A stretch of DNA of 64,000 bases from Lentinus brumalis (GCA_001792895.1 MARA01000063.1:62001-126000); one strand, 5' to 3'; counted from the first letter of the stretch, positions 47,361-59,232 are shown. Notes: generated from the letters alone by a model not told the origin. Made by a program: numbers and translations.

Positions 47361-47742
47361 TCAAGCCGCAGCTGAGCGCTTTGGGGCATTCACGCGAAAT
47401 ATAAGTATGGCGAACTGCGTTTCGACGCCGCGTGACGGCTCAGCGCTCAGGAACGACGCACCACTGAGAGGCCTCGCCAAGTCAGCGTCGTCCAGACTCA
47501 CGCCATCCAGATAGACCCATCCAGCGAATACCATGAAGAAAGGCACATTGAACCTACGTCCTCAACGCCGACGCGAATATATTCGCCGTCGCGGTGACCC
47601 GTAAGTACAGTAAGATTTCGGTAAGTAAGTAGCTGAGCGGGTTCAAACGTTCACGATTTCCACGGTGCTGAGGGGACACGCAGACGATAGAGGGAGGAAT
47701 CACCAGTGGCATACACTGGCGAGCACACGCCAGAAAAAACAC
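47361..47742 (-). pseudogene. fragment of the H3-mimic/PHD gene family
   Basis: The frame 47546-47361 reads MPFFMVFAGWVYLDGVSLDD followed by ADLARPLSGASFL. The intact gene at 53.7-55.5 kb has SVPFFMSFVSSVYIDGVNLD followed by HTHFARLLSCASML at the corresponding place. Further upstream the frame 47742-47554 (FFLACARQCMPLVIPPS) may continue it. No PHD finger or H3-like start was found nearby, so this is a truncated copy. Confidence 0.6.
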
Positions 47743-48208
47743 AGAGATGAGACGTAGAATTCACACTCATGTTGTGCGTCGCACAGAGCTTCCAGGTCGA
47801 CCATGCCCAGCTGGTGAGGTAACTAAACTCGACTGTCCGGCACTACGCATTCAATGAAGGTCAAACAGACGCCTGCGGCCAGCAGCGTCCTGCCCTAAAC
47901 CCCTTGCCACGTGGCGCCACGCGGCATCGACCGCAATCCCGAGTGCGTTGCCGCTTCCCCTCAGCGAGGAATCGCAGCAGCAAACGGGCCCATTGCAATG
48001 TACGGACGTTCCTCCCCTCCGGTGTTTTTCGTCTCACAGTGTCCCAGTGCATCTCTAGGTATTCCCCACCGCTGCGCCCAATGCAACATGTCCGAGCCAC
48101 GAGTGTCGGTATCACCCAGTCCGTCGCCTAACCCATCCACGCTGATAAGCATCCCGCAGCCATACGCACCTATGCCGCACGTTTCGGTATGACTCGGGAG
48201 TATTCACT
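47743..48208. other. short intergenic region, possible 5' exon of next gene
   Basis: A plus-strand frame (47911-48192) could supply an upstream exon for the gene that is open from 48209, but no junction is certain. Nothing else was seen. Confidence 0.35.
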
Positions 48209-51200
48209 GTGGTCAACCCTGGACGGGTTGAAAGCCTGCCTGGCGACGGGATCATCTATCCCCCCAACAACCTCGAAGGAGGCTCCGAAATCAGAAAGGC
48301 CCACCGCACCAACAACTGTCCGGAGCTGGCCTATGTGCTGAAGCGGTTCGATTACGACAACGCGCTCCTGGCGCGCTTGCAAATCAACCCTAACAATGTG
48401 CCCCTTGTTCAATGCGACGGAGGCTACACGCTTGCCGCGCACGTTCGCGAAAAATGGGAGATGCTGGAGACGTCCCTCTTATTCATCACTGGCTCGTTAT
48501 TCCGGCTTGCCCGTTCGAATCCTGAAGCCCTCCCGCCCTACACAGCCCTCTGGCCAACTCCTACTGAGTGCCGTTATCGCAGTGTCTTCCGCACGCACGG
48601 CCAGGCCCGGTACGCACTCGCGCGTTCCTTAGACGCCCTATTCGTGCTCGTCGCCCGCTGCTCTCTGGCCATAGCCCTCGTTACGCCCGACGTCACCGCC
48701 CGACCGCTCCCATGGATACCGCACCTCATCGGCAAGGGCGTTCCGCCCGCTTGGATCGATTTGTTGCAGAACACGCATATATCCAACTTTTCACCCGGCC
48801 TCCGTGTTGGAATGTATGTTGATGTCCGGCCGATGCAAACCCATACCCCATGGGTGAATCACGTTCCGTGCATGATCCGCGCCAACCTCCCGGTGTATCT
48901 CGTGTGGTCCGGACTGTCCGAGATTGACGAGCAGACCACCAAAACGAAGTACCCATTCCTGCGCCCTTACCTTCCGAACCTATCAGGAGCCCCTGTCGTC
49001 CCGCGTATTGACACTCCGGCCCTCGCTCCGGGGCACCACATCCGCTACGATGGTATTGCGCGCCACTTCAGCTGGTCGGACCTGCCCAACCAGCATAACC
49101 CCGCCGGGAACCCAATGGGCGTCCAAGCGAGGGAGACCATCCCTCATGGGCCGGGCCAGCGCGCCGGAGAGTCTTGGGGCGCGTTCGTTGCGCGTCGTAA
49201 ATGGGAGAACACGGAGCGGCAGGCACGCGAGACCGATGCCGATCGCCGCGCCCGCATCCGCCGTACTGAGCTCGCTTCTCGCAGCCAACTTCCGCGCCAC
49301 CCCAGCAGAGTTTACCATTGGGTCACTATCGGCACGCTCTATGGGCAAAGCAGACTCAACCCCGCATGGTTCGAACTCGACTATCGCCACCCACTAGGTC
49401 CGCATGGGGTGGCTGACTTGTGGAACTCTTACGCCGAGAGCCAAAGACGGTATGATCCCCATCGCGACGAGTGGGATTTGTGCGCACAGGCGGCGCCATG
49501 CAACGACGGCGCTAATGACTCCACCCAGCATTCGGACCAGAGTTCCATCGAGCATTTGGACCAGAGTTGCGCGTCCTCTCCCCACACCCATCCTTTACCT
49601 GCCTCGAACATACCCCCACCCGCTGGCTCCCCCGGACAACACGATCACGCAGAAGAGGAAGAGGTCCCGTCCAGCTTCGCCGACGAGTTCCCCCTGTTAC
49701 CGCCGCCAACTTCGCCATATGAGCACTTTTTCGACCCTCTCCCCACTCTCGTGCGACAACGCCTCGACATCGTTCTATCAGAGTCAACGGCCGAGGAGCA
49801 CAGCGAACCACTCGCTGTCACCCACCTCGCACGCGTGCTGTCGCTCACGCGCGCTGAGATACGTGCTCACTCCGACCTCCTCACCCCTCTATCTGACCTG
49901 GTCAGATCCATCCCACCGGATTCCGCCACGCCGTTGTCATGTCATGCGCTCGGAGCCATGGCGACACGACTCAAAGAATCTATGCACCCGAACATATCCT
50001 GGACCCGTTTTGAGTCGCAGGGCATCCCCTGGTACCAAGTTCAGTACTCATCGGACTTCGATGCGTTCGAATGGCAGCTGATCATCAGGAGCGCGCTCAA
50101 TCTCCTGCACCTCGTGCGTGCACCCACTGTCAGCAACAGAACACAGGCCGCGCGATTCCTCTCCGAAAGGGGCATCCCTTTCCGCACCGTCTGCCCACCC
50201 AATCCTAATATTCCCGTCGAGCCTGTCCCCCGCGCCCCGCAGACCCTCGGTTACAGACCGGTTGACCACGTTTACACCTCCGCAGACTACAAATCGTACG
50301 TAGATCGTGTCCGCCACATCTTCCAAGCACCTAGGATACGTGCGGCTGTACTCTGCGGCGGCATCGTCCGCCGCCTGGTGTTGGAGATGTTGCCCCTGGA
50401 TCTCATTGAACTCGCCATTGGTGGACCATCTCCGGACGTCTACGTCACGGGAGACAGGATCCTTTGCGGCCAATGCGAGTACTTCCCTCGAGGCGGCGCC
50501 GTCTTCGACGACGGGTTGTCCCCGGACGAGATGGACGTCATATGTGGTTTGTATAAGGTTTTCACCGGTGGGTCCCCTGCAATCGCATGTTCATGTACAA
50601 CAGCTCACTGCTCCTTCAGATGACCTGTTCTATCAGACAAAAGACTTATCCTGGTGGCCCAAAGCCTCGACCTGGGAGACCTGCGGCATGAACGTCAGGT
50701 ATTGGAGTCCTGCCTGTGAGGAATGGTTCCAGCGCCGGCTCGCAAGTATTCGATCTGGCGAAATCACACTCATGAACGCCACCGAATGGAAGAGTTCCTT
50801 GCGGAAGGACAGGATTGCGGGTGATGTTGCCTCCGCGCTCGAGGCGGCCTGCGAGCAAATCTTCCCGATGCCTCGTACCACCGAGGAGTGGGAAACCTAT
50901 GTCGAACCCTACCCGAGCGATGAAGAGACCCAGACGGACAATGCTCAGCCGGGCGAAGACGAAGGAATGGTCTTGGACGGGTGCTTAAACGAGACGTCAC
51001 CGAACGCCGAAGGAGTAGACACGGCGTTTTACACGGCGTTTTATTACCGTGAGGAAGAACAGCCCCCAACCGACCTGCGGTGCGAAGACCACCCCATGAC
51101 TTTCAACGAAGACCGGAACACCCAGGCAGATGCACAGCAGTATCAAAACATCAATGAGGTCGAACTTGAGGAAGGATTCGACGAGTACGAAATGTTCTAC

Positions 51201-51242
51201 GGTCCCATCTACACGAATGACACAATCCCCACGTACGAGTGA
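48209..51242 (+). CDS. large agaricomycete-specific protein, unknown function
   Basis: Exon 48209-50567 and exon 50620-51242 are joined by a 52-nt intron (donor GTGGGTCC, acceptor CTCCTTCAG) that restores the codon for Asp in VFTDDLFYQ; the open part is about 994 codons. The first codon of the open frame is GTG, so the true ATG lies in an upstream exon or inside the frame. Family marks are IIYPPNNLEGGSE, CPELAYVLKRFDYDNALLAR, GMYVDVRPMQTHTPW, QHNPAGNPMGVQARE, NSYAESQRRYDPHRDEWDLC and SWWPKASTWETCGMNVRYW, YWSPACEEWFQRRLASIRSG. Similar proteins occur in many copies in mushroom genomes, usually beside transposons (recollection). The tail after residue 880 is acidic. No catalytic motif was identified. 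Confidence 0.7.
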
Positions 51243-52029
51243 ATATAACTAGGTCTCTGCAGTATCGGCGCAGCGAAGTCCGCTCTACAATATGTAACCA
51301 GCTGCATTCCCCCCACGTATATACCAAATGCCATCTTGACAGTCTTTGCGTGCATCACGCCCATGGCCGCCAAGCCCGTATTTGCAGAACTGCGAAGGCC
51401 AAACCCCGAGCCTCCCTGAATGGGCGACTCAGCCACAGACAGAAGGGTACTCCAGTCCGCGGACTCACTGACAAGCGCACTTCTATAGCACTGATGACAA
51501 TGCGATGCCACGATGATTAGACCCCGCGGAAGAACAGACTGACCTCAAGTTCTTGAGCACCGCACGAGAAGAGAACTTCACCCCCACTGCGTCTACGTTC
51601 TGCCCCACGACAGCCCCAAAAACATATCGTTGTCGCATGATGCAACAGCCTTCGTCATACCCGCAGCACACCATGTCCCGCATTCCGAGGAGCTGAGCGC
51701 TACCAGACTAGGCAGGCCTGACGCGGTTCCGTGCTCGCAGTGATTGCACCCGCCGCACACCCATTATTCCTCGGAGCGGACATCTCAGGCATAGGTCTTG
51801 GCGTTGGCGGCGAAGTTTGCAAATATATTCAACCTCAGACCCGCTACAAGCATGCCCAAGCCCCCAAAACCGCATGTCACGAATGGCGGAGACTTGCTCC
51901 CTGTGCTCTATCGACGGAGAACGCGCGAACTCGATGCCGGTTGCGTCAACTCCCGGGGGGCGAACATGGAAAGTTGGCGGCCAAGCGAGACTTAGGGTCA
52001 GGGTCAGCCGCTGTAGGCAGAACAGACGT
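51243..52029. other. intergenic, leads into repeats
   Basis: No gene was found after the stop of the large unknown gene. Sequence related to the dispersed repeat begins near 52030; before it I see no structure. Confidence 0.4.
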
Positions 52030-53175
52030 GGTTGGCACGCGTCTCGCAACGCTGGCTCCGAGCACATTGCGTCGGGTCCGATTGTCATTCCGCCTGTCGC
52101 TCTCATAGCGGCTGCGACTGCACGCGGGGAAATCCGCGCACAATCTAGCCACAGCTACACGCAGAGACGCGGAGACACTCGGGCAACGGTGTTGAGTAGT
52201 CCAGGCGGGTGGGTTGTTGAGCACTTTGGTACTGACCGGATCCTTGAGTGACCATGCAGCGCAGCCGTGACGTTGCCCGCTGCCACCCGTCCCCGAACTC
52301 AGCGCACGGACATCGACTGCACGCGGGGCAATCCGCACGCAATCTAGTCATAGCGGGGCTGAGACAGACGACTCGGCCACGCGAACCATCGCCGCACGCT
52401 TGCAAAGTTGAGGATGGTTGGCAGGAGGAAGAAGGGAGTGACGCTGGCAGACACGTTCTGCACGTCCCGGGTTAATCCGAGGCCACCTCCAACTCCCAGC
52501 CCGGCCATGGCCAATCCGCGCCGTGCACTGGAACCACGCTGAGCCGTGAGCACCCCAGTGGGACGCCAGGCTCCGCCGACTCGACGGCTGCCGCCCCAGA
52601 TCACCCAAGGCAAGCAGACGTCCTGCACCTCACGGTGCGAGTCGACGTGCCACGCAAAGGCGTTGGAGTTCCCTGCGCGCTGCCAGGTAACCCACAGCAG
52701 ACGCGACTGGGACGCGTCTCGCAACGCTGGCTCCGAGCACATTGCGCCGGGTCCGACTGTCATTCCGCCAGTCGCTCTCGTAGCGGCTGCGACTGCACGC
52801 GGGGAAATCCGCACACAATCTAGCCACAGCTACACGCAGAGATGGCGGAGACACTCGGGCAGCGGTGTTGAGTCGTCCAGGCGGGTTGTTGAGTACTTTG
52901 GTACTGACCGGATCCTTGAGTGACCATGCAGCGCAGCCGTGACGTTGCCCGCTGCGACCCGTCCCCGAATTCAGCGCCCGGACATCGACTGCACGCGGGG
53001 CAATCCGCACGCAATCTAGTCATAGCGGGGCTGAGACGGACGACTTGGCCACGCGAACCATCGCCGCACGCTTGCAAAATTGAGGATGGTTGGCAGGAGG
53101 AAGAAGGGAGTGACGCTGGCAGACACGTTCTGTACGTCCCGGTTTGATCCGAGGCCACCCGCAACTCCCACGGGG
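52030..53175 (+). repeat. dispersed repeat block, copies 2 (partial) and 3 (full)
   Basis: 52030-52500 and 52565-53175 are head-to-tail copies about 680 bases apart; both match 30685-31855 in the same orientation. Shared markers include CTCGCAACGCTGGCTCCGAG, GGGGAAATCCGC, TACTGACCGGATCCTTGAGT, CGGGGCAATCCGCACGCAAT and AGAAGGGAGTGACGCTGGCA. They lack the 284-bp insertion seen in copy 1. The open frames across them are not conserved between copies. Confidence 0.82.
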
Positions 53176-53229
53176 GGCCATGGCCCGGCCATGGCCCGAC
53201 CATGGCCCGACCATGGCCCGACCATGGCT
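53176..53229 (+). repeat. 11-bp minisatellite, about five units
   Basis: CCATGGCCCGA is repeated with one CCATGGCCCGG variant. The seed CCATGGCC occurs once in the neighbouring repeat copy near 52506, so this looks like a local expansion inside the dispersed repeat. Confidence 0.85.
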
Positions 53230-53658
53230 CCAGCATTCACACTTGGTTATCGTCCACGCGTGGCTGATTTCCCGGCGGCTGACCCGGTCCCGGTTGAAGC
53301 AATTCTGATGCCAGCGCGCGCAACTGCCCCACCTCCCGGACTGTCCAGACACGGCAGGCAATGGCAACGCCGCGAAGCTGTGATCCCGCGAACCCTTCAC
53401 GCAGCCGTCTGAAATCAGGGCTGATTATCGGTGTTGGCAGAGAGCAAGCGGGTCATTCCCGGCTGATCCACTGATTCACTTCGGGCACACCTGGGCGGCG
53501 TTCCGCAACGGCGCGGCTTGCCCTCTAACCCCACCCTGCAGCCATTCCCCAACTGGGTGCGTAAGTCTTCTGCAAGTCTGATCAATATACCGACCGGGCT
53601 ACATATACATTGCCAAAAAACCGCGTGCAACTAATGGCCGTCCCGCTCACATGCGGGT
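53230..53658. other. short spacer, nothing recognised
   Basis: The stretch follows the minisatellite and ends at the stop codon of the minus-strand PHD gene. No gene or repeat was recognised. Confidence 0.4.
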
Positions 53659-55494
53659 TTATTCACCCCCTTCAACGGAAACCAGCCAAGCACCTTGTTC
53701 CACCGACTTCACCGCCGTATGACCGTTCGGCCGCGTGTATGTACGGGTGAAGGGGCAGCCTGTCATCTCACATGTGCCATGCAAATCTGCGCCTTGGCCC
53801 GCCTTGATCTTGAGGCTCGCGATCGAACCGCATTCCGGACACTGGAGCGGGAGTTCTTCGCCCCAAGGTCGCACCGTCTTATGGCTCCATCGATACTTGT
53901 TGAGCTGCAGTGCCGGCTGGTCCGGCGTCTTCCGCGCGTACAGGAGCACGGTGGAATGGCGGTTAAGCATGGACGCGCAACTGAGCAACCTCGCGAAGTG
54001 GGTGTGGTCAAGGTTGACCCCGTCGATGTAGACGGAGCTCACAAAACTCATGAAGAACGGCACACTCATGCACGCCTGCAGGGCAGCCGCGCCAAAGCAC
54101 ACCACGCGTTGCACTTGCATGCTTTAGCAGGAAAAGGTCAGCTCGGCACCGACGCCAACAGAAAACTCCACCACTCACCGCTCAGCCGCAGTCTTCACAA
54201 CCGTGCGATTCTCTTGGCTCTCCATGAGCGAGCCGCACGACAGCAAAGCCAGGGTCACGTCGGCCTTCGCTCCGACGTTCCACAGACGTTGAGGTATGAC
54301 CTGCTGGAACCACTGTCGTGCGCACAGTGGTCAGCACAGTCGCAGCGGCATGAACGTGATCATACCTGAGTGAGGCCGTCGGACGCCATCCCCGCGCTCC
54401 AGAATAGATCACCTGAGGCATCCTCAGAGTGCGTGTAGATAAAAACCAGCACCCGCACACGTCGGCCACAGTCGCTGCACAGCTGCCAGTTAGCACAGCG
54501 ACATCATTCTGGTCGTCAAGCCGACCAACCTGTCAAGGAACTTGAGTTTTTCGTCCAATGCGTTCCTATACTCTGCCGCGTCGTCCATGTCGTCAAACGC
54601 ATACGGGGCGTCGATGTATTTGAGGTCTGCGCTGTTGGTTATAAAGTAGCTCTGCAACATCGCGTACGTGACCATCGCTGGGCTGCCCGCGTCGCTGAGC
54701 GAGCTCAGGCGGATATGAACGATGACAATTGGTGCCGTGTTTGTCCTGGCGTGCATCGCGCGCAAATTCACAGCGTGGACCACCGTAAACGCATCTTCGA
54801 AGTAGGGGACCTCCTTGCCGTCGACCATCTTGTACAGGCCCTACAGTGTCACAGAATTCGTAAGCCACTATCGCACGACGCTTGTGCTCTGGATCACGGA
54901 CCTTGTAGCCACGCTCAGCCACGCATGCACCGGTGCCCTTCACCTTCCGTCGTTCCAGCACTTCGCACGACGTGCATTTGAAAATCAGCGGTTCCAGCTC
55001 CTCAGGCGAGAGCTCAGCGATTCGCGGGAAGTGTTTCCTGCAAACGATCCGCAGGCATTTGTCGCATTCAATCGCGTCGCCGCCGTTTTGGCAAAGAGCA
55101 CACCACTAGCACTGCGTCAGTACGCGTCGGCTCGCACCACTGACTGACCCTAACCTCATCATGGACCGCTCGGGACAATGCCTGAGGCGGTTTAGGCCCG
55201 ATGATTCTCAATCTCTTCGCGACGACACCATCCCGCCCCTGCGTGGTTGTTGATGCTGTACTCGTGCGTCAGCATTGATTCGCTATATTGTTCCAGCACT
55301 CACTGCGCTTGTTGCCGGACTTCTCGTCATCCGCCAGTCGGTCATCGGCCTCCTTACTGTCCTTTATCCCCGGACCTGCTCTGCGGTCAGCCGTGTCCCC
55401 GTTTTCACCAAGTTGCCACTCCCCACTCACGAAGGGACGCCCTCGGAGCTGGCTCTCCCGTGCTTTTTCTAGCATGCTGTTTCGTTCGAGCCAT
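53659..55494 (-). CDS. PHD-finger protein with a histone H3-tail mimic at its N terminus
   Basis: Exons 55494-55431, 55378-55304, 55255-55155, 55105-54902 and from 54840 on (phases close at each junction; later junctions near 54500-54100 less certain). The protein starts MARTKQHARKSTGEPAPR: compared with histone H3, residues corresponding to R2, T3, K4, Q5, A7, R8, K9, S10, T11, G12 and A15-P16-R17 are kept; T6, G13 and K14 differ. A Lys/Arg-rich linker (VVAKRLRIIGPKPP) leads to a PHD-like finger WCALCQNGGDAIECDKC ... VCRKHFP ... FKCTSC. Then come VLVFIYTHSEDASGDLFW and LALLSCGSLMES, a possible His/Cys pair, and a C-terminal zinc ribbon (LQCPECGSIASLK, CEMTGCPFTRTY). In other proteins such tails recruit or block H3K4/K9 readers and writers; that role here is inferred. 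A fragment of the same family lies at 47.4 kb. Confidence 0.78.
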
Positions 55495-58014
55495 TGTTAC
55501 AAGGCTGCTTGTGGGTGTTGACAAGGCAAAGAGCAAGTCAGGAAGTGGCGCAGAGGCGGCTGGCGGTGCGAGAAACTCCCACGACATCGCACTGCCCCCT
55601 CTGCCGCTCAGGCTTGCCCACGCAGTCGGATTAACACTTTGATACGCGGGGATATCGATTTGGATAGCGCGACACGCACGCGAAAGGAAGGAAGCCGCAA
55701 GCCCCACCCATTTCTAACATACGATATTTTTGCGGCTATGCTGGGTCCTCGAGCCGAGCTGATGTACTCCTCCGCGAACTCTTTGCCGCTAATGCTGGCA
55801 CCCAAAGCCTTCTGTGTCTCCTCTACCTCCTCCTAACCCCGTCCCCTTGCAAAACAAGGGGTTTTTCTGCACCTTGTGAACGCATTCCACTGGGTCACCC
55901 AGCGGCGTCCGTAGAGCCAGCGGAGCCAATCAAGGAGCGGCCCTGCCGCCCTCCCTGATACGCTTACTCTCTCTCGCTGGTCGTGTCATTGACCATGTTG
56001 AATCCGCCGACCACTCGGCAATCAACGTCGTCCATCCGCCCCCTCGACTTCGTGAGGACCTGGTCCGCTTGCTCACCTCGGGACACAAACTGGAGGTGGA
56101 GGCACTCTGTCGCCTACCTCCGGCAGAAGCCGCACAGGACTTCTATGCAATACGCGCGTCCCTCTACCCAGCTTGATCGCATACCATACCGCATGACATC
56201 GTCGATGCCGTTCCTCCATTTCCTGCTGTCTCCCGACCAGCTTACCCCTTTCCTCCCAAAATATGTACACGATGCGTTCGACTTTCTTGCCTTGCTTTAC
56301 ATGTCCGTAACCTACTCCTCCGACTTATCAGCACTCTTAAAGCATGTTCTGCGGGCGCGCATAGCGGCCGCGCCCAACGTATCGATACGTTGGGATGGAC
56401 TGCTGTCCCCGAATAATCATCTAAGCAGTCACCGACAACCGTCTGACCCTCACTGCCTCCGTATTTTGGCGGACTACATCCTCGAAGTTGTCGAGCTGTT
56501 CTTGCGTCACCACTTTCGGCAGGTCATATGTAAGCACCTCGCAGCGATCTGCCCCGTCACCGCCGTATGGGCGCACTTCGCCACACACCAGCACGCGTGT
56601 ACCGATTCTGCGAGCACATAGTCAGTAAGACATGCGAACAGAGCACAGTGGTGACCTTGCGTTATTTTAGCTTGCGCGTATCCAGATGCCGCCCGCCTCT
56701 CGTTCCCCCGCACCACATGTCGAATCAGGCAGGCTCCGCTGCTGTCGCGGATCGTCAGGAATATGACGCTCCCCGCAGATAACATCTTCATGACCCTTCC
56801 GGCTAAGAGAACCTTGACAGGTGGGTAAGTACCGCGCCTCAGAATCCGCCACACACGCACTCACTCGCCCCAAGTTCGCACCGTCAAGCAACCAACCCAG
56901 CTCTCGCCCATTTCCCACTTCACGTGGTCCTTCAATCAATTCAGCCTCCGTGGACAGGGTTCCGGGTAGCACATAGGCGGCCCTCAGGCCCGCTTCTGCC
57001 TTGCCTCTTCGCGTCAACCACAGCGCACGCCAGCCTGTCGAAAGTACAGCAGACTCACCTCGGGTACCACAGCATATTCACCAAACGATCGCCTCAGCCA
57101 AGCAAACTGAGTCTGCCACGACGGGTACTTCTTTTCGTCCACTGCCCCACGAGGTTCAGTACTGAGCGGCTGCTCATGACCAGCTGCAGTGCTGCTCACC
57201 TTTACTCTCTTTGCATCCACACGTCAACCCCGGCCCCACCCGATCATCACCCGTCAGCCCCACGTTTCCCGTAGCCTCGGCACCGTACTCGAATCCACCT
57301 AACCGGCAACGAGACGGCATATGACACCTGATACGGTCCACATCAGTTCTCGCACTCACCAACATTCAGGATCAGCTCATTGCCCGCATTCACCGAGTTC
57401 TCCGCCATGGTGATGTTGAAGTCGCTTGTCTCGATGGAAGTGGCGGTTGCGGTCAAGCTGTCACAGTCGCCTAAATCAGCTATCGCGAACCGGGCGCCAG
57501 GCAGCCCACTTCATACCGGCATGGAACGGTATGTCTAACCCTTGGCGAAAGGACCCTATTACAACCTGTATCTCACAGGATCCCAACCCAATGGTTGCAG
57601 CCTGCCGGCGACCTGGTACACGCAGTTCAACAACAATTTTTGATGTCCATCCCTCTTACGCTCTGAACAGGCGTGCGAAGGCGCCGCCATCTCCGGCGTG
57701 ATGCGCCCTTTAACCGGCTTTTGCAACTGCCTCCCATCCTCCCTGCCAGGCTCAGCCGTCTGCATATCGGGATCCAGATAACCCGCTGAAACGAAAGTTT
57801 CCCAGCTGCGTGCTATCGGCCCGCATCCGCCACCGACTCACCGCTCCGTCAGAGACGTCCGCGTCAACCCCGACGGGCTGCATTGCTGCGCAACGCGCAA
57901 CAGCCACTGAAACTTTGCCGTTGGCCCTGACCTCCCCGCGCCCCAAGGAATTGCACGAGGTAACTATCGTCTTCGCCCACGCAGCAACCGCCTCGGCACT
58001 GATGTCACTCGCAG
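55495..58014 (-). other. unassigned minus-strand coding remnants
   Basis: Several minus-strand pieces look like protein but could not be joined with confidence: FAEEYISSARGPSIAAKISY (about 55.75 kb), TYPPVKVLLAGRVMKMLSAG with LTIRDSSGACLIRHVVRGNE (56.7-56.8 kb), DEKKYPSWQTQFAWLRRSFG (57.1 kb) and DFNITMAENSVNAGNELILN (57.4 kb). They may be exons of one gene reading from about 58.0 kb towards 55.6 kb, divergent from the MYND gene. No domain was recognised. Confidence 0.4.
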
Positions 58015-59232
58015 ATGGCGGAGGAACAACGCTGTGGCTACGCGAACTGTGCATCCCAGAAAAGTGTCGTCAACCTGAAGCGCTGTGCTGGATGTCGACT
58101 CATCCGGTACTGCAGCCCTAATTGCCAGAAGGCTCACTGGGAGCTCCACGTCTTCGATTGTAAAACCGCAAAACCCATCAGCACGGTCTACTACCTTGCG
58201 CGCGACGTCAGGCGACACATCGTCCCTGTCCACCACCAGACTCGCAAAGATTACGGCTTTGACAAGGCGGAGCGCACGCTAGGGTCTCAAGGAGAGATAT
58301 TGCTGGCCATGTTCTACCTGGGACTCATCGAACACGTCCCGCTGCCGCGTTTGCGCATGTGGCAGCAGGAGAGTCGCCTCGCGGAGGGCATCTCGGCGGT
58401 GTTCGCTGCGTCACCGCTTGCGCAGAAAGCAGGTCCCTACGAGTGGTACCTAGAGCACCAGTACCTCTTTGACGGCTCCGTGGTCGATCCAGACACGGGC
58501 GCCAGCCTACTCGCCCATTCAGTCATCACCGCTCTGCATAACGTCTGGCCATATGTCGGCGGCGATCCCAGTGACACATACGGAGTGATGTTCGCCAAGT
58601 CTCGCCAACTATCTCAACGCCAACAAACCTGTTTGTTCTTCGTCGCTGTCATACGGTCAGGGAATCCGGGCGTGCCTGCGCCAGACAAGACCACATGCCT
58701 CGAGTTCGGCTTCGTCGCCGAACAAGTCCCATACATCAACCTCGCCATGAAATACGCGGAGCTTCTCAACCGATGCAGTTTCGCGGAGCTGTGTGACGCG
58801 TACGCGACCTCCTCCATCGCGGACCTTTTCGCACGCTGCGGGATAGTCGAGATCGGCCACAACGCTCTCTTCAAAGACGTTATGTCGGGATCCCCATACG
58901 CGTTCAAGCCCATCTGGCACCTGAAATTCTACATTCAGAACAAGCTCGCCGGGAGCAGCCCATATGAGGTTTCGGGGCCTGCGCCGTGTGTCGTGCGCGA
59001 TTACGGTTACAACAACTGCAAGACACCGGAGGAGTTCAAACTACTGGACGAGTTGTACACGCACCTGTTGGTCAAGTCCGTTGTCGATCCCCTCTCACTC
59101 CACGCGGCCTGCGTAGCAGGCCACCTGCTGAATTTCGCAAAGGCGTTCATGAAATTGTCCCCTTTCACCGCGAAGTATACCCGCCTCTTGAAGAGTGCCT
59201 ACCCTCCGGCAACCTCGTCCTGCGGCCAGTGA
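58015..59232 (+). CDS. MYND zinc-finger protein
   Basis: A single-exon frame of 405 residues. The N terminus is a MYND finger with Cys at 7, 12, 24, 27, 33, 37 and 49 and His at 41 and 45 (CGYANCASQKS ... RCAGCRLIRYCSPNCQKAHW). MYND fingers bind short proline-rich peptides and often sit in chromatin or signalling proteins. The rest (SQGEILLAMFYLGLIEHVPL, WYLEHQYLFDGSVVDPDTG, HLKFYIQNKLAGSSPYEVSG) is a helical domain of unknown function. No SET domain is present. The finger at the first Met supports this start. Many mushrooms carry numerous such MYND-only genes (recollection). Confidence 0.8.
   Translation: MAEEQRCGYANCASQKSVVNLKRCAGCRLIRYCSPNCQKAHWELHVFDCKTAKPISTVYYLARDVRRHIVPVHHQTRKDYGFDKAERTLGSQGEILLAMFYLGLIEHVPLPRLRMWQQESRLAEGISAVFAASPLAQKAGPYEWYLEHQYLFDGSVVDPDTGASLLAHSVITALHNVWPYVGGDPSDTYGVMFAKSRQLSQRQQTCLFFVAVIRSGNPGVPAPDKTTCLEFGFVAEQVPYINLAMKYAELLNRCSFAELCDAYATSSIADLFARCGIVEIGHNALFKDVMSGSPYAFKPIWHLKFYIQNKLAGSSPYEVSGPAPCVVRDYGYNNCKTPEEFKLLDELYTHLLVKSVVDPLSLHAACVAGHLLNFAKAFMKLSPFTAKYTRLLKSAYPPATSSCGQ

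Noticed and set aside
55431..55494. A true histone H3 gene
   Set aside because: Similarity ends at residue 17 and the following exons encode a PHD-type protein; no histone fold is present.
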